Source of the DNA: Massilia rubra
GTDB taxonomy: Bacteria > Pseudomonadota > Gammaproteobacteria > Burkholderiales > Burkholderiaceae_D
DNA length: 64,000 bases
Direction: 5' to 3'
Assembly: GCF_011682065.1 (NCBI RefSeq)
Contig: NZ_VUYU01000020.1
Span: 59,000-122,999 of the forward strand
The notes below the pieces were generated by a model, which was given only the letters and a program-made list of their open reading frames with translations, was not told the origin of the DNA and did not search any database. Position numbers and translations under genes: made by a program. Shown here piece after piece: positions 52,929-62,176 of the stretch. Each line of letters starts with the position of its first letter. Within the stretch, counting starts at the first letter, position 1.

Positions 52929-54851
52929 ATGAAGAAGAACAGCCCAGCAACGTCCAGCCCCTCACTCGCCGGCAGCCGCCGCGATTTCCTCGGCAAGAGC
53001 GCCCTGGCGGGCCTGGCCACCGCAGGCGCCACCATCGGACTGACGGGATGCAAGGAAGAGGCCGCGCCAGGCAAGGCCGCCGTGCCCGCCAAGGCCGCCG
53101 ACACCGGCGAACACATCAAACCCGGCCAGCTCGACACCTACTACGCCTTCATCAGCGCCGGCCACGGCGGCGAAGTGCGCGTGCTCGGCCTGCCGTCGGG
53201 CCGCACCCTGAAACGCATTCCGGTCTTCAATACCGATTGCATGGTCGGCTGGGGCATCACCAACGAATCGAAGGCGATCATCGGCACCAAGCCCGATGGC
53301 AGCCTGCAATACACCACCGGCGACACCCACCACGTGCACGGCAGCTACAAGGACGGCACCTACGACAGCCGCTGGCTGTTCGTCAACGACAAGATCAACG
53401 CGCGCCTGGCCCGCATCCGCATGGATACGATGGAGTGCGACAAGATCACCAGCCTGCCGAACGTGATGGGCTTCCACGGCATTTTCCCGGACAAGCGCGA
53501 CCCGGTCGACGCCGCCATCAACTACACCACGCGCGTCTTCTGCGGCACCGAATTCCACATGCCGCTGCCGAACGACGGACGCGACCTGGACGATCCGACC
53601 AAGTGGGGCTGCCTGTTCACCTGCGTCGACGCGGCCAGCATGGAAGTGCGCTGGCAGTGCCGGATCGACGGCAACATGGAGCTGGTCGCGTCCTCCTACG
53701 ACGGCAAGCTGGCCGCCGCCACCCAGTACAACACCGAGGGCGGGGCCGACCTGGCCGGCATGATGTCGGCAGAACGCGACGCCTGCGTGTTCTTCAACGT
53801 GGCCCGCATCGAGCAAGCCATCAAGGATGGCAAGGCCACCACCATTGGCAGCTCCAAGGTGCCGGTGGTGGACGGGCGCAAGGCCGCCAACGACAACCCG
53901 GCCACCGCGCTGACCTGTTACGTGCCGGTCGGTAAGAACCCGCACGGCGTCAACGCCAGCCCGGATGGCAAGTATTTTGTGTGCGCAGGCAAATTGTCGC
54001 CAACCGCCACCGTGATCGAAGTGAACAAGGTGCTCGGCTGGTTCGGCGGCGACGTCAAGCTGCCGCGCGACTGCGTGGTGGCCGAGCCGGAACTGGGCCT
54101 GGGACCTTTGCATACCGCCTTCGATGGCAAGGGCAATGCCTTTACCTCGCTGTTCCTCGACAGCGCCGTCGTCAAGTGGAACGTGGACGCGTCGATTGCC
54201 CAGTTCAAGGGCGACAAGGCGGCCAAGGTGGTGCTCGACCGTATCGACGTGCACTACCAGCCGGGCCACGGTTATGCGTCGATGGGCGAAACCAAGGAAG
54301 CGGACGGCAAGTATTTCAACTCTGGCAACAAGTTCTCGAAAGACCGTTTCCTGCCGGTCGGTCCGCTGCACTGCGAAACCGAGCAGTTGATCGACATCAG
54401 CGGCGCCAAGATGAGCTTGATGGCCGACCATACGGCGTATCCGGAACCGCACGACGGCATCATCGTGCGCCGCGACGTGGTCAAGACGCGCCAGATCCAC
54501 ACCATGACCGACTTCCCGAATGCGGTCACGCCGGAAACCGCCGGCATCGAGCGCAAGGGCAACAAGGTGCAGGTGCGCCTGATGTCGCAGGCGCCCGCGT
54601 TCAGCATGCCGGTCATTAAGATCAAGGTGGGCGACGAGGTGACCTTGACCCTGACCAACTACGACAAGGTGGAAGACCTGACCCACGGTTGCGCCATTCC
54701 GACGTACAACATCAACTTTATCGTCAATCCGCAGGAAACCAAGTCGGTGACCTTCAAGGCCGACCGGGCCGGTGCTTACTGGATTTACTGCACCCACTTC
54801 TGCCACGCGCTGCACCTGGAAATGCGCAGCCGCCTGCTGGTCGAAGCGTAA
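52929..54851 (+). CDS. nosZ: Nitrous-oxide reductase NosZ
   Basis: 640 residues from ATG 52929 (GGAGA upstream). It reduces N2O to N2 in the periplasm. A Tat signal is present (SRRDFLGKSALAG), ending in LTGC-KEEA, which looks like a lipobox at Cys41. The propeller carries CuZ histidines (DTHHVHGSYKDG, HGVNASPDGKYFVCAGKLSP, PELGLGPLHTAFDGKGNA, DVHYQPGHGY, PEPHDGIIVRRD). The CuA site is YCTHFCHALHLEM, with C621, C625, H629 and M632; the usual clade I form has CSWFC. The Tat signal and the partners NosR and ApbE fit clade I. The first gene of the nos cluster. Confidence 0.95.
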   Translation: MKKNSPATSSPSLAGSRRDFLGKSALAGLATAGATIGLTGCKEEAAPGKAAVPAKAADTGEHIKPGQLDTYYAFISAGHGGEVRVLGLPSGRTLKRIPVFNTDCMVGWGITNESKAIIGTKPDGSLQYTTGDTHHVHGSYKDGTYDSRWLFVNDKINARLARIRMDTMECDKITSLPNVMGFHGIFPDKRDPVDAAINYTTRVFCGTEFHMPLPNDGRDLDDPTKWGCLFTCVDAASMEVRWQCRIDGNMELVASSYDGKLAAATQYNTEGGADLAGMMSAERDACVFFNVARIEQAIKDGKATTIGSSKVPVVDGRKAANDNPATALTCYVPVGKNPHGVNASPDGKYFVCAGKLSPTATVIEVNKVLGWFGGDVKLPRDCVVAEPELGLGPLHTAFDGKGNAFTSLFLDSAVVKWNVDASIAQFKGDKAAKVVLDRIDVHYQPGHGYASMGETKEADGKYFNSGNKFSKDRFLPVGPLHCETEQLIDISGAKMSLMADHTAYPEPHDGIIVRRDVVKTRQIHTMTDFPNAVTPETAGIERKGNKVQVRLMSQAPAFSMPVIKIKVGDEVTLTLTNYDKVEDLTHGCAIPTYNINFIVNPQETKSVTFKADRAGAYWIYCTHFCHALHLEMRSRLLVEA

Positions 54852-54863
54852 GCCTTGCCACCG

Positions 54864-57059
54864 ATGCGCGCCGTGAACGTCATCCTGCGTCTGTTCGGCC
54901 TGCTGCTGCTGTTGGCGGCGGCGGGGCCGGCGCGCGCCTCGGTGTACTCGGCCGAGCTGTCCCAGCAACTGCTGCATGGCCCGGACCTGTGCGCCGAGGC
55001 GCCTTGCCGCGATGTGATGCCGCAGGCGCAGAAGTTTTCGGTCCGCAAGGGCCGGCCGAGCTATGTCGAAGGTATCGCCGTCGCGGCGGACAAGACCGAG
55101 CGCGTGGTCGGCTATGTATTCCTGTCGACCGACGTGGTCGACATTCCCGCGTATTCGGGCAAGCCGATCGTTACCCTGATCGGCATGGATACGCGCGGCA
55201 TCATCACCGGGGTGCGCGTGCTCAAGCATTCCGAACCTATTTTGCTGGCGGGGATCGACGAGTCGACCCTGCTCAAATTTATCGGCCAGTACATCGGCAA
55301 GGCCGGCGACGCCAAGCTCGAAATCGGCCATGGCGATGAAGCCAGCGGCACCGTGGGGCTCGACGCGATCAGCGGCGCCACCGTCACCGTCATCGCCGAA
55401 AACCAGGTCATTTCGCGCAGCGCCTACGAAATCGGGCGCCAGGTCGGCATCTTCAAGGGCGAAGTGCGGCCCGCGCCGCGCTACACGCCGCTCGACGAGC
55501 GCCTGAGCTGGCAGCAATTGCTGGACGAAGGCAGCGTGGTGCATTTTCCCTTGCAGCGCAAGGACGTGGGCCTGGCGGGCGACGCCGCCTACATCGACAT
55601 GTATTTCGGCCACCTGAACGTACCCTCGGTCGGCATCAGCCTGCTGGGCGAGCCGGTCTACAAGCGCCTGATGGCCGACTTGAAACCCGACGAGCAGGCC
55701 ATTTTCATCATCGCCAACGGCGAAGCCTCGTTCAAGGGCTCGGGCTTCGTGCGCGGCGGCATTTACGACCGCATCCAGGTGCGCCAGGACCCGCAAAGCT
55801 TTACCTTCCGCGATACCGATTACCTGAACCTGTACGGCGTGCAGGCGCCCGGCGCGCCGGCGTTTACCGAGTCGGCCGTGTTCATCGTGCGCTCGGCCAA
55901 CTTCAATCCGGCCTGGCCGTGGCAGCTGACCTTCCTGGCCAACAAGGCCGATCCGCAGAGCGGCGCCAAGACCTTCGTCCACTTCAACGCGCCATACTGG
56001 TTGCCGGCACGCTACCTGGAAGGCGGGCGTCCGCACATCGTCCAGCCCGAGGCCAGCTGGCGCGCCATCTGGAAGGGCAAGACTGTCCAGATCGCGCTGT
56101 TCCTGCTGGTGCTGGCCTTTACCGCAGCCATGTATTCGCAGCGCGACAAGCTGGTGCGCGCGTCCAAGCGCAAGCACAAGCCGTGGATCGAGCGCCCGCG
56201 CCACGTGCTGTGGCTGGTCAGCGTGGTGTTCCTCGGCTTTTATCTCAAGGCCCAACCGAGCATCACCCAGGTGCTGACGTGGTTCCATTCCTTGCTGCAT
56301 CAGTGGAAGTGGGAATTGTTCCTGTCCGACCCCTTCATCTTCCTGTTCTGGTGGTTCATCATCGTCAGCGTGCTGGTGTGGGGCAGGGGCGTGTTTTGCG
56401 GCTGGCTGTGCCCGTTCGGCTCCTTGCAGCAACTGGCACTGAGCATCGGCAAGGCGGTCGGGCTGGGGCGCTTCCAGAAGCTGCTGCCGAAACCCTTGCA
56501 CGACAAGCTCAAGTGGATTAAGTACGCGATCTTCGCGCTTCTGCTGGGAGTGTCGTTCTATTCCATGGAGATGGCCGAGCAACTGGCCGAGGTGGAGCCG
56601 TTCAAGACGACCTTCATCGTTGGCGTGTGGAACCGTACCTGGCCGTTCTGGGTGTTCATCGGTGCGATTCTCGGCTGGTCGTTCCTGAGCGAGCGGCCGT
56701 ATTGCAAGTATCTGTGCCCGCTTGGGGCCGGCCTCGCCATTCCCGGCAAGTTCCGCCTGTTCGGGCTCAAGCGAAAGGCCGAGTGCCAGACATGCCACGC
56801 CTGCGCCGCCGGCTGCGGCTCGCATGCGATCGACAGCGCCGGCCGCATCGACCAGATGGAATGCATGCTGTGCCTCGACTGCATGATCTTGTACTACGAC
56901 GACCATGCCTGCCCGCCGCTGGTCAAGGAACGCAAGCTGCGCGAAAAGAATGGCGATGCGCTCACGCCAATCGATGCGGGCGGCTACTTTATCTCGCTCG
57001 ATGCGGTGCGCGGCGCGCTCAAGGCCAAGGCGGCTTCTGCGGTCGAGGACAAGCCGTGA
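54864..57059 (+). CDS. nosR: NosR, N2O-reductase expression and electron-transfer protein
   Basis: 731 residues from ATG 54864; TTG 54855 is an alternative. Signal, then a periplasmic FMN-binding domain (about residues 80-180, SGTVGLDAISGATVTVIAEN with the flavinylated Thr site), then membrane helices. The C-terminus has two CPxG-type cysteine motifs (CGWLCPFGSLQQL, CKYLCPLGAGLAI) and two 4Fe-4S clusters (CQTCHACAAGC, CMLCLDCMILYYDDHACPPL). It passes electrons to NosZ and is needed for nosZ expression. It starts 12 bases after nosZ and overlaps nosD by 4 bases. Confidence 0.94.
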   Translation: MRAVNVILRLFGLLLLLAAAGPARASVYSAELSQQLLHGPDLCAEAPCRDVMPQAQKFSVRKGRPSYVEGIAVAADKTERVVGYVFLSTDVVDIPAYSGKPIVTLIGMDTRGIITGVRVLKHSEPILLAGIDESTLLKFIGQYIGKAGDAKLEIGHGDEASGTVGLDAISGATVTVIAENQVISRSAYEIGRQVGIFKGEVRPAPRYTPLDERLSWQQLLDEGSVVHFPLQRKDVGLAGDAAYIDMYFGHLNVPSVGISLLGEPVYKRLMADLKPDEQAIFIIANGEASFKGSGFVRGGIYDRIQVRQDPQSFTFRDTDYLNLYGVQAPGAPAFTESAVFIVRSANFNPAWPWQLTFLANKADPQSGAKTFVHFNAPYWLPARYLEGGRPHIVQPEASWRAIWKGKTVQIALFLLVLAFTAAMYSQRDKLVRASKRKHKPWIERPRHVLWLVSVVFLGFYLKAQPSITQVLTWFHSLLHQWKWELFLSDPFIFLFWWFIIVSVLVWGRGVFCGWLCPFGSLQQLALSIGKAVGLGRFQKLLPKPLHDKLKWIKYAIFALLLGVSFYSMEMAEQLAEVEPFKTTFIVGVWNRTWPFWVFIGAILGWSFLSERPYCKYLCPLGAGLAIPGKFRLFGLKRKAECQTCHACAAGCGSHAIDSAGRIDQMECMLCLDCMILYYDDHACPPLVKERKLREKNGDALTPIDAGGYFISLDAVRGALKAKAASAVEDKP

Positions 57060-58327
57060 CGACCCGCGCCGCCGTCGCCGCCGTCGCCTATATGCTGCTG
57101 GCCCTGTGCGCCGCCAGCGCCAGCGCGGCCGTGCTGCAAGTGCGCGCGGGCGAGTCGATCGGCGCCGCCGTGCGCGCCGCCAGCGCCGGCGACACCATTT
57201 TGATCGCGCGCGGCCTCTACAACGAGCGCCTGCTGATCGACAAGCCGCTGACCCTGCGCGGCCAAGGCCGGCCCACTATCAGCGGCCAGAACAGCGGCGA
57301 CGTGATCCGGGTAGGCAGCAGCGATGTCACCATCGATGGCCTGATCCTGCGCGACAGCGGCGCCGACCTCGACCGCCAGAACGCCGGCGTGCACGTGCGG
57401 CCCGGTTCCGACCGCCTGATGCTGCGCAACTGCGTGCTCAGCTACACCCTGTTCGGCGTCTTCCTTGACAAGTCGGACCATTCCACCCTGACCGGCAACA
57501 CCATCACCGGCAAGCGCGACCTGCAATCGGCCGCGCGCGGCAACGGCATCCAGGTCTACAACAGCGCCCACGTGGAAGTGATCGACAACAACATCAGCTA
57601 CGCGCGCGACGGTATCTATGTGGATATCTCGCGCCATGCGCTGTTTCGCGGCAACAAGATCCACCACCTGCGCTACGGCACCCACTATATGAACACCAAC
57701 CACAGCACCTGGGAAAACAACGAGTCCTACCAAAACCGCGGCGGACTGGCGCTGATGGAAGTACGCAACCTGGTGGTGCGCAACAACATCGCCTGGGGCA
57801 ATGAAGACCACGGCATCATGCTGCGCACGATCCAGGATTCTGTAATCGAAAACAATGTTGTCGCGGCCAACGGGCGCGGCTTTTTCGTGTACGACGCCGA
57901 GTACAACGTGCTGCGCAACAACGTGGTCATCAACAACCGCACCGGCGTGCACCTGTCGGCCGGATCGTCGAACAACGCGGTCGATGGCAATGACTTCATC
58001 GGCAACGAAGAGGCGGTCAAGTTCGTGGCCGCGCGCGACGTCGCCTGGGGCCGCACGCGCGGCAATTACTGGAGCGGCTACAACGGCTGGGACCAGGGCG
58101 GCGACGGCGCCGGCGACGTGCCCTACGAGGCAAACGACATGGTCGACCGCCTCAACTGGCAATATCCGCTGGTCAAGCTGCTCCTCTCCAGTCCGTCGGT
58201 AAGCACCTTGCGCTTCGTGGCGCGCCAGTTCCCCGTGCTGCGCGCGCCCAGCGTGGTGGACCCGCATCCGCGCATGCGGCCCAATAATCCTGACTGGCAA
58301 CGTTGGAATGACAAACATGTCCATTGA
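57056..58327 (+). CDS. nosD: NosD, copper-site maturation beta-helix protein
   Basis: 423 residues from a GTG that overlaps the nosR stop. Signal peptide cleaved near ASAA. A right-handed beta-helix of short repeats (SDVTIDGLILRDSG, DHSTLTGNTITGKRD, AHVEVIDNNISYARDGIYVD, NLVVRNNIAWGNEDHGIML, YNVLRNNVVINNRTGVHLSAGSS) is followed by GNYWSGYNGWDQGGDGAGDVPY, the NosD marker. It works with NosF and NosY in assembling the CuZ cluster in the periplasm. Confidence 0.94.
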   Translation: MTTRAAVAAVAYMLLALCAASASAAVLQVRAGESIGAAVRAASAGDTILIARGLYNERLLIDKPLTLRGQGRPTISGQNSGDVIRVGSSDVTIDGLILRDSGADLDRQNAGVHVRPGSDRLMLRNCVLSYTLFGVFLDKSDHSTLTGNTITGKRDLQSAARGNGIQVYNSAHVEVIDNNISYARDGIYVDISRHALFRGNKIHHLRYGTHYMNTNHSTWENNESYQNRGGLALMEVRNLVVRNNIAWGNEDHGIMLRTIQDSVIENNVVAANGRGFFVYDAEYNVLRNNVVINNRTGVHLSAGSSNNAVDGNDFIGNEEAVKFVAARDVAWGRTRGNYWSGYNGWDQGGDGAGDVPYEANDMVDRLNWQYPLVKLLLSSPSVSTLRFVARQFPVLRAPSVVDPHPRMRPNNPDWQRWNDKHVH

Positions 58328-59228
58328 ACTCGACGCCGTGAGCAAATCGTTCGGCCCGGTCGAGGCGATCCGGAACGTCTCCCTGAGCGTCAAGCAGGGC
58401 GAGATGTTCGGCCTGATCGGCCACAACGGCGCCGGCAAGAGCACCCTGTTCAAGCTGATGCTCGGCCTGCTGCCGGCCAACGCCGGCAGCGTGAAGGTTG
58501 GCGGCGTGGCGACCTCGAGCGCGCAGTTCCGCCAGGTGCGGCGCCGCATCGGCTATCTGCCGGAAAGCTTTGTCAGCTACGACAACCTCTCCGGCCTGGA
58601 AGTGCTGCAACTGTTCGCCGACCTCAAACAGGTGGCGCGGGCCGAATGCGGGCGCGTGCTGCGCCGGGTCGGCCTGGCCGACGCCTCCGGGCGGCGCCTC
58701 AATACCTATTCGAAAGGCATGCGCCAGCGCCTCGGCTTCGCCCAAGTGCTGCTGGGCGACCCGGCACTGATCTTCCTCGACGAGCCGACCAACGGCCTCG
58801 ATCCGGAAGGCATCGCCGATTTCTACAGCATCCTGCGCGAGGCGCAAGGGCGCGGCGCCACCATCGTGATCACCTCGCACATCCTGGCCGAGATCCAGGA
58901 CCGGGTCGACCGCCTGGTCATCCTCGACGCCGGCAAGGTGGCCGCGCTCGGCACCCTGGCCGAGTTGCGCGCGCGCCAGGTGCTGCCCTCGCACATCGAG
59001 GCGCAGCTCTTGCCCGGCTGCGGCGACAAGGCCGGTCCGGCGCTGGCGCATCTGGCGGGCCTGACCATCATTATCGATGGCGACCATGCCGGCATCGCCT
59101 GCGCCGCCGCGCAGAAGGCCTCCGTGCTGGCCGCGCTGGCCCCGATGCTGTTTGATGTGACCATCCGCGAACCCTCGCTGGAAGACCTGTTCCTCGGTTA
59201 TGGAGGCCACCATGCACGCGCGCATTGA
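58308..59228 (+). CDS. nosF: NosF, ABC ATPase for NosZ maturation
   Basis: 306 residues; it starts inside the end of nosD (20 bases overlap). Walker A GHNGAGKST, signature TYSKGMRQR, Walker B LIFLDEPTNGLDPEG and switch His in VITSHILAE. The signature has YSKGM instead of LSGGQ, as in other NosF. It hydrolyses ATP in the cytoplasm to drive NosY/NosD. Confidence 0.95.
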   Translation: MTNMSIELDAVSKSFGPVEAIRNVSLSVKQGEMFGLIGHNGAGKSTLFKLMLGLLPANAGSVKVGGVATSSAQFRQVRRRIGYLPESFVSYDNLSGLEVLQLFADLKQVARAECGRVLRRVGLADASGRRLNTYSKGMRQRLGFAQVLLGDPALIFLDEPTNGLDPEGIADFYSILREAQGRGATIVITSHILAEIQDRVDRLVILDAGKVAALGTLAELRARQVLPSHIEAQLLPGCGDKAGPALAHLAGLTIIIDGDHAGIACAAAQKASVLAALAPMLFDVTIREPSLEDLFLGYGGHHARAH

Positions 59229-60048
59229 ATGGGGCCAGGTGCGCGTGATCGCCGCCAAGGAATTTCGCGACCGCATCCGCAACCGCTGGGTGGTGGCCGT
59301 GGCCGTCATTTTCGCCCTGTTCGCGCTGGCGATCGCCTACTTCGGCGCCTCGCAGCAGGGCGAGGTGGGTTTTCGCAGCATCGACGTCACGGTGGCCAGC
59401 CTGGTCAGCCTGGTGATCTACCTGGTGCCGCTGATCGCGCTCATTCTCGGCTACGACGCCATCGTCGGCGAGCGCGAGCGCGGTTCGCTGGAACTGATGC
59501 TGTCGATGCCGATCACCCGCTTCGAGATTTTGTTGGGTAAATATTGCGGCTTGTCGGCCGCGCTGGCCAGTTCCACCGTGCTCGGTTTCGGCGCCGGCCT
59601 GCTGCCGCTGGCGGCCGAGCTGACCGTGCGCGACGGCTACCACTACGCCGGCTTTGTGGGCAGCGCCATCTTGATGGGCATGGCTTTCCTGAGCATCTCG
59701 ATGCTGGTGTCGGTGCTCGCGCTTGACCGCGTGCGCGCCAGCGGCGTGGCGATCGGCCTGTGGTTCTTTTTCGTGCTGATTTTCGACTTGCTGCTGATGG
59801 GCGCGCTGGTGCTCAGCCAGGGCCGCTTGAGCAGCAATGCCTTCGCGGCGTTGCTGATGCTCAATCCGGCCGATGTGTTCCGCCTGCTCAATATTTTCAG
59901 TTCGGAACAGGCGCAAAGCCTGTACGGACTGGCCACCGTCATGCCGGGCGGCCTGCTTGACCCGGCCGCGCTGCTGGCGATCATGGCCGCCTGGGTCGTG
60001 ATTCCCTTCTTACTTGCCAATTGGAGTTTCAAATGTCCTTCAAGATGA
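59212..60048 (+). CDS. nosY: NosY, ABC permease for NosZ maturation
   Basis: 278 residues. The start at 59212 is chosen because TGGAGG lies 6 bases before it; the ATG at 59200 is inside this site. About six membrane helices, with ERERGSLELMLSMPITRFEILLGKY as the cytoplasmic coupling region typical of NosY. Overlaps nosF by 17 bases and nosL by 16. Confidence 0.94.
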   Translation: MHARIEWGQVRVIAAKEFRDRIRNRWVVAVAVIFALFALAIAYFGASQQGEVGFRSIDVTVASLVSLVIYLVPLIALILGYDAIVGERERGSLELMLSMPITRFEILLGKYCGLSAALASSTVLGFGAGLLPLAAELTVRDGYHYAGFVGSAILMGMAFLSISMLVSVLALDRVRASGVAIGLWFFFVLIFDLLLMGALVLSQGRLSSNAFAALLMLNPADVFRLLNIFSSEQAQSLYGLATVMPGGLLDPAALLAIMAAWVVIPFLLANWSFKCPSR

Positions 60049-60542
60049 GCCGCCTGCTGGCGGCGCTGGCCACCGCCGGCCTGCTGGTCGCGTGCGGCGA
60101 GCAAGCCCTGACCGCTACCGCCCAGGAGCCGGGCAGCGACACCGCCTGCGCGCTGGACGGCATGGTGCTGCTCGACTTTGCCGGTCCCAAGGCGCAGATC
60201 CAGTATGCCGAGGGCAAGGCCGATTATTACTGCGACCTGATGGAGTTGTTCACGGTGATGCTCGCACCCGAGCACAAGCGCCGCATCGCGGGCGTGTTCG
60301 TGCAGGACATGGGCAAGACGGCGTGGGACAAGCCGAGCGGGCACTGGATTGCCGCGAAGGATGCGCTGTATGTGGTCGGCAGCAAGAAGCAGGGCTCGAT
60401 GGGGCCGACCTTCGGCTCCTTCTCGGACCCCGCCCAGGCGGCCGCCTTTGCCAAGGCCGAGGGCGGCAAGGTGCTGCCCTACAGCCAGATCACGGCGGCC
60501 ATGCTCGACACGGGCCACGCCGCCGGCGACATGCGCCATTGA
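60033..60542 (+). CDS. nosL: NosL, copper chaperone lipoprotein
   Basis: 169 residues from ATG 60033 (GGAG upstream). Lipobox LLVAC at residues about 16-20. NosL domain with CALDGMVLLDFAGPKAQIQY (in place of the usual C-GM-DHPGP block, partly altered) and DMGKTAWDKPSGHWIAAKDALYVVGSKK-GSMGPTFGSFSDPAQAAAFAKAEGGKVLPYSQI. It delivers Cu(I) to apo-NosZ. The conserved Cys and Met ligands are present (CALDGM). Confidence 0.94.
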   Translation: MSFKMSRLLAALATAGLLVACGEQALTATAQEPGSDTACALDGMVLLDFAGPKAQIQYAEGKADYYCDLMELFTVMLAPEHKRRIAGVFVQDMGKTAWDKPSGHWIAAKDALYVVGSKKQGSMGPTFGSFSDPAQAAAFAKAEGGKVLPYSQITAAMLDTGHAAGDMRH

Positions 60543-60573
60543 TTGTCCATATTTTAACGACTGGAAGAACATC

Positions 60574-61014
60574 ATGAAAAACACGACTTTGCTTTCCCTG
60601 CTGATGCTGGCCGCGCTGGCCGCTTGCGGCGACAAGGCGCCGGCCCCCGCCGCCGCCACGCCTGAGAGCGCCCCGGCGAGCGCCGCAATCACGCCCGCAC
60701 CGGCACCGGCCCCGCCGCCTGTCCCCGCTCCTGCCGCTGCGCCGTCGCCGGCCGCTCCCAGCGCGGCCGTGCTGGCCGCCGGCGAAAAAATCTACACCGC
60801 CTCCTGCGCCTCGTGTCACGCGGCAGCGGTGATGGGCGCGCCGAAACTGGGCGACAAGCCGTCCTGGACGCCGCGCATCGCCAAAGGCGTCGATGTGCTG
60901 TACGCCAGCGCCCTGAATGGCTTCAAGATGATGCCGCCGCGCGGTGGCAACGCCGCCCTCAAGGACGAGGAAATCAAGTCGGTGGTCGATTTCATGGTCA
61001 GCAAGGCGCAATAA
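60574..61014 (+). CDS. c-type cytochrome lipoprotein of the nos cluster
   Basis: 146 residues. Lipobox ALAAC, then a long Ala/Pro linker (about residues 22-65) and a single-haem domain with CASCH and later Met ligand region KMMPPRGGNAALKDEEIKSVVDFMV, the pattern of cytochrome c5. It probably hands electrons to NosZ from the cytochrome bc1 complex or NosR. It starts 31 bases after nosL. Confidence 0.9.
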   Translation: MKNTTLLSLLMLAALAACGDKAPAPAAATPESAPASAAITPAPAPAPPPVPAPAAAPSPAAPSAAVLAAGEKIYTASCASCHAAAVMGAPKLGDKPSWTPRIAKGVDVLYASALNGFKMMPPRGGNAALKDEEIKSVVDFMVSKAQ

Positions 61015-61021
61015 ATCCCGG

Positions 61022-62062
61022 ATGCGCACCTTTCAACGCATGCTGGTCCTGGCGCTGCTTTGCCTGCTGGGGCTGGCCGCGTGCCAGCGCCCCGGCGTCG
61101 TGCATCGCACCCGCGGGCACGTGTTCGGCACGGCGGTCGAGGTCAGCATCTATGGCGGTTCGCCCGAACGCGCGGCCGCGCTCAGCGGCGCGGTGCTGAA
61201 CGAATTCGACCGCCTGCATCACAAATATCATGCTTGGCAGCCGAGCATGCTCACCGCGCTCAACGACGCCATCGCGCGCGGCGAGCCGTTTACCGCCGAC
61301 GCCGAGATGGTATCCCTGCTGCAATCGGCAACCGTGGTGGCGGACCGCTCCGGCAACCTGTTCAACCCGGCGATCGGGCGCCTGATCCGCCTGTGGGGCT
61401 TCCAGAGCAGCGACATTGCGCCACAGGCCCCGGCGGCGGCCGATGTCCGGCGCTGGCTCGACGCGCGCCCGCGCCTGTCGGACCTGCGCTATGACGGCAA
61501 CACGATTTCGAGCACCAACAAGGCCGTCATGATCGACCTGGGCGGCTACGCCAAAGGCTACGCGCTCGACCGCGCCGCGCTGATCTTGCGCCAGGGCGGG
61601 GTCGAGGCGGCATTGGTCAACGTGGGCGGCAATGTGATCGCCATCGGCCAGCCGGGCGGGCGGGCGTGGCGGGTCGGCATCCAGGACCCGCGCGCGGGCG
61701 GCGCGCTGGCCCAGGTGGACTTGCGCGACAACGAAGCCATGGGCACGAGCGGCGACTACCAGCGCTATTTTCTCAAGGACGGCAAGCGCCACCCGCACAT
61801 CATCGACCCGCGCAGCGGCTATCCGATCGACCTGGTGGCCTCGGTGACGATCATCACGGCAGGCGGGAGCGACGCCGGACTGCGCTCGGACGGCAACTCG
61901 AAACCGATGTTCATCACCGGTCCGGCCGGATGGGAGGCGATGGCCGCGCAGATGGGCCTGGCCGAAGTGATGCTGATCGACGCCCAAGGCAAGGTCCACA
62001 CCACGGCGGCCATGGGGGCGCGCCTGGCGGCGGCGCGGCAGGGCGGGGCGGCGTCAAAATAG
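61022..62062 (+). CDS. nosX: ApbE/NosX FAD:protein FMN transferase
   Basis: 346 residues from ATG 61022. Lipobox LLGLAAC. ApbE blocks: RGHVFGTAVEVSIYGG, FNPAIGRLIRLWGF, VMIDLGGYAKGYALDRAA, ALVNVGGNVIAIGQP, and HPHIIDPRSGYPIDLVASVTI (metal and FAD site), with DAGLRSDGNSKPMFI. It attaches FMN to NosR in the periplasm. Its stop is the end of the nos cluster, 7 bases after the cytochrome stop at its start side. Symbol by role and position. Confidence 0.9.
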   Translation: MRTFQRMLVLALLCLLGLAACQRPGVVHRTRGHVFGTAVEVSIYGGSPERAAALSGAVLNEFDRLHHKYHAWQPSMLTALNDAIARGEPFTADAEMVSLLQSATVVADRSGNLFNPAIGRLIRLWGFQSSDIAPQAPAAADVRRWLDARPRLSDLRYDGNTISSTNKAVMIDLGGYAKGYALDRAALILRQGGVEAALVNVGGNVIAIGQPGGRAWRVGIQDPRAGGALAQVDLRDNEAMGTSGDYQRYFLKDGKRHPHIIDPRSGYPIDLVASVTIITAGGSDAGLRSDGNSKPMFITGPAGWEAMAAQMGLAEVMLIDAQGKVHTTAAMGARLAAARQGGAASK

Positions 62063-62176
62063 TTTCCGTGCGGGAATCAAAATATCGGAAAGTTTACTTA
62101 CGGCTAGAATAGTGATTCGACAACATGCGGCTGGATATCGGCGCGGTTGATCCCACTCACATCACCGGAGAATAAC

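Noticed and set aside
52962..56906. A 1314-codon open frame opposite nosZ and nosR
   Set aside because: It is antisense to two well-supported genes and its translation has the same low-complexity composition as other GC-driven shadows.
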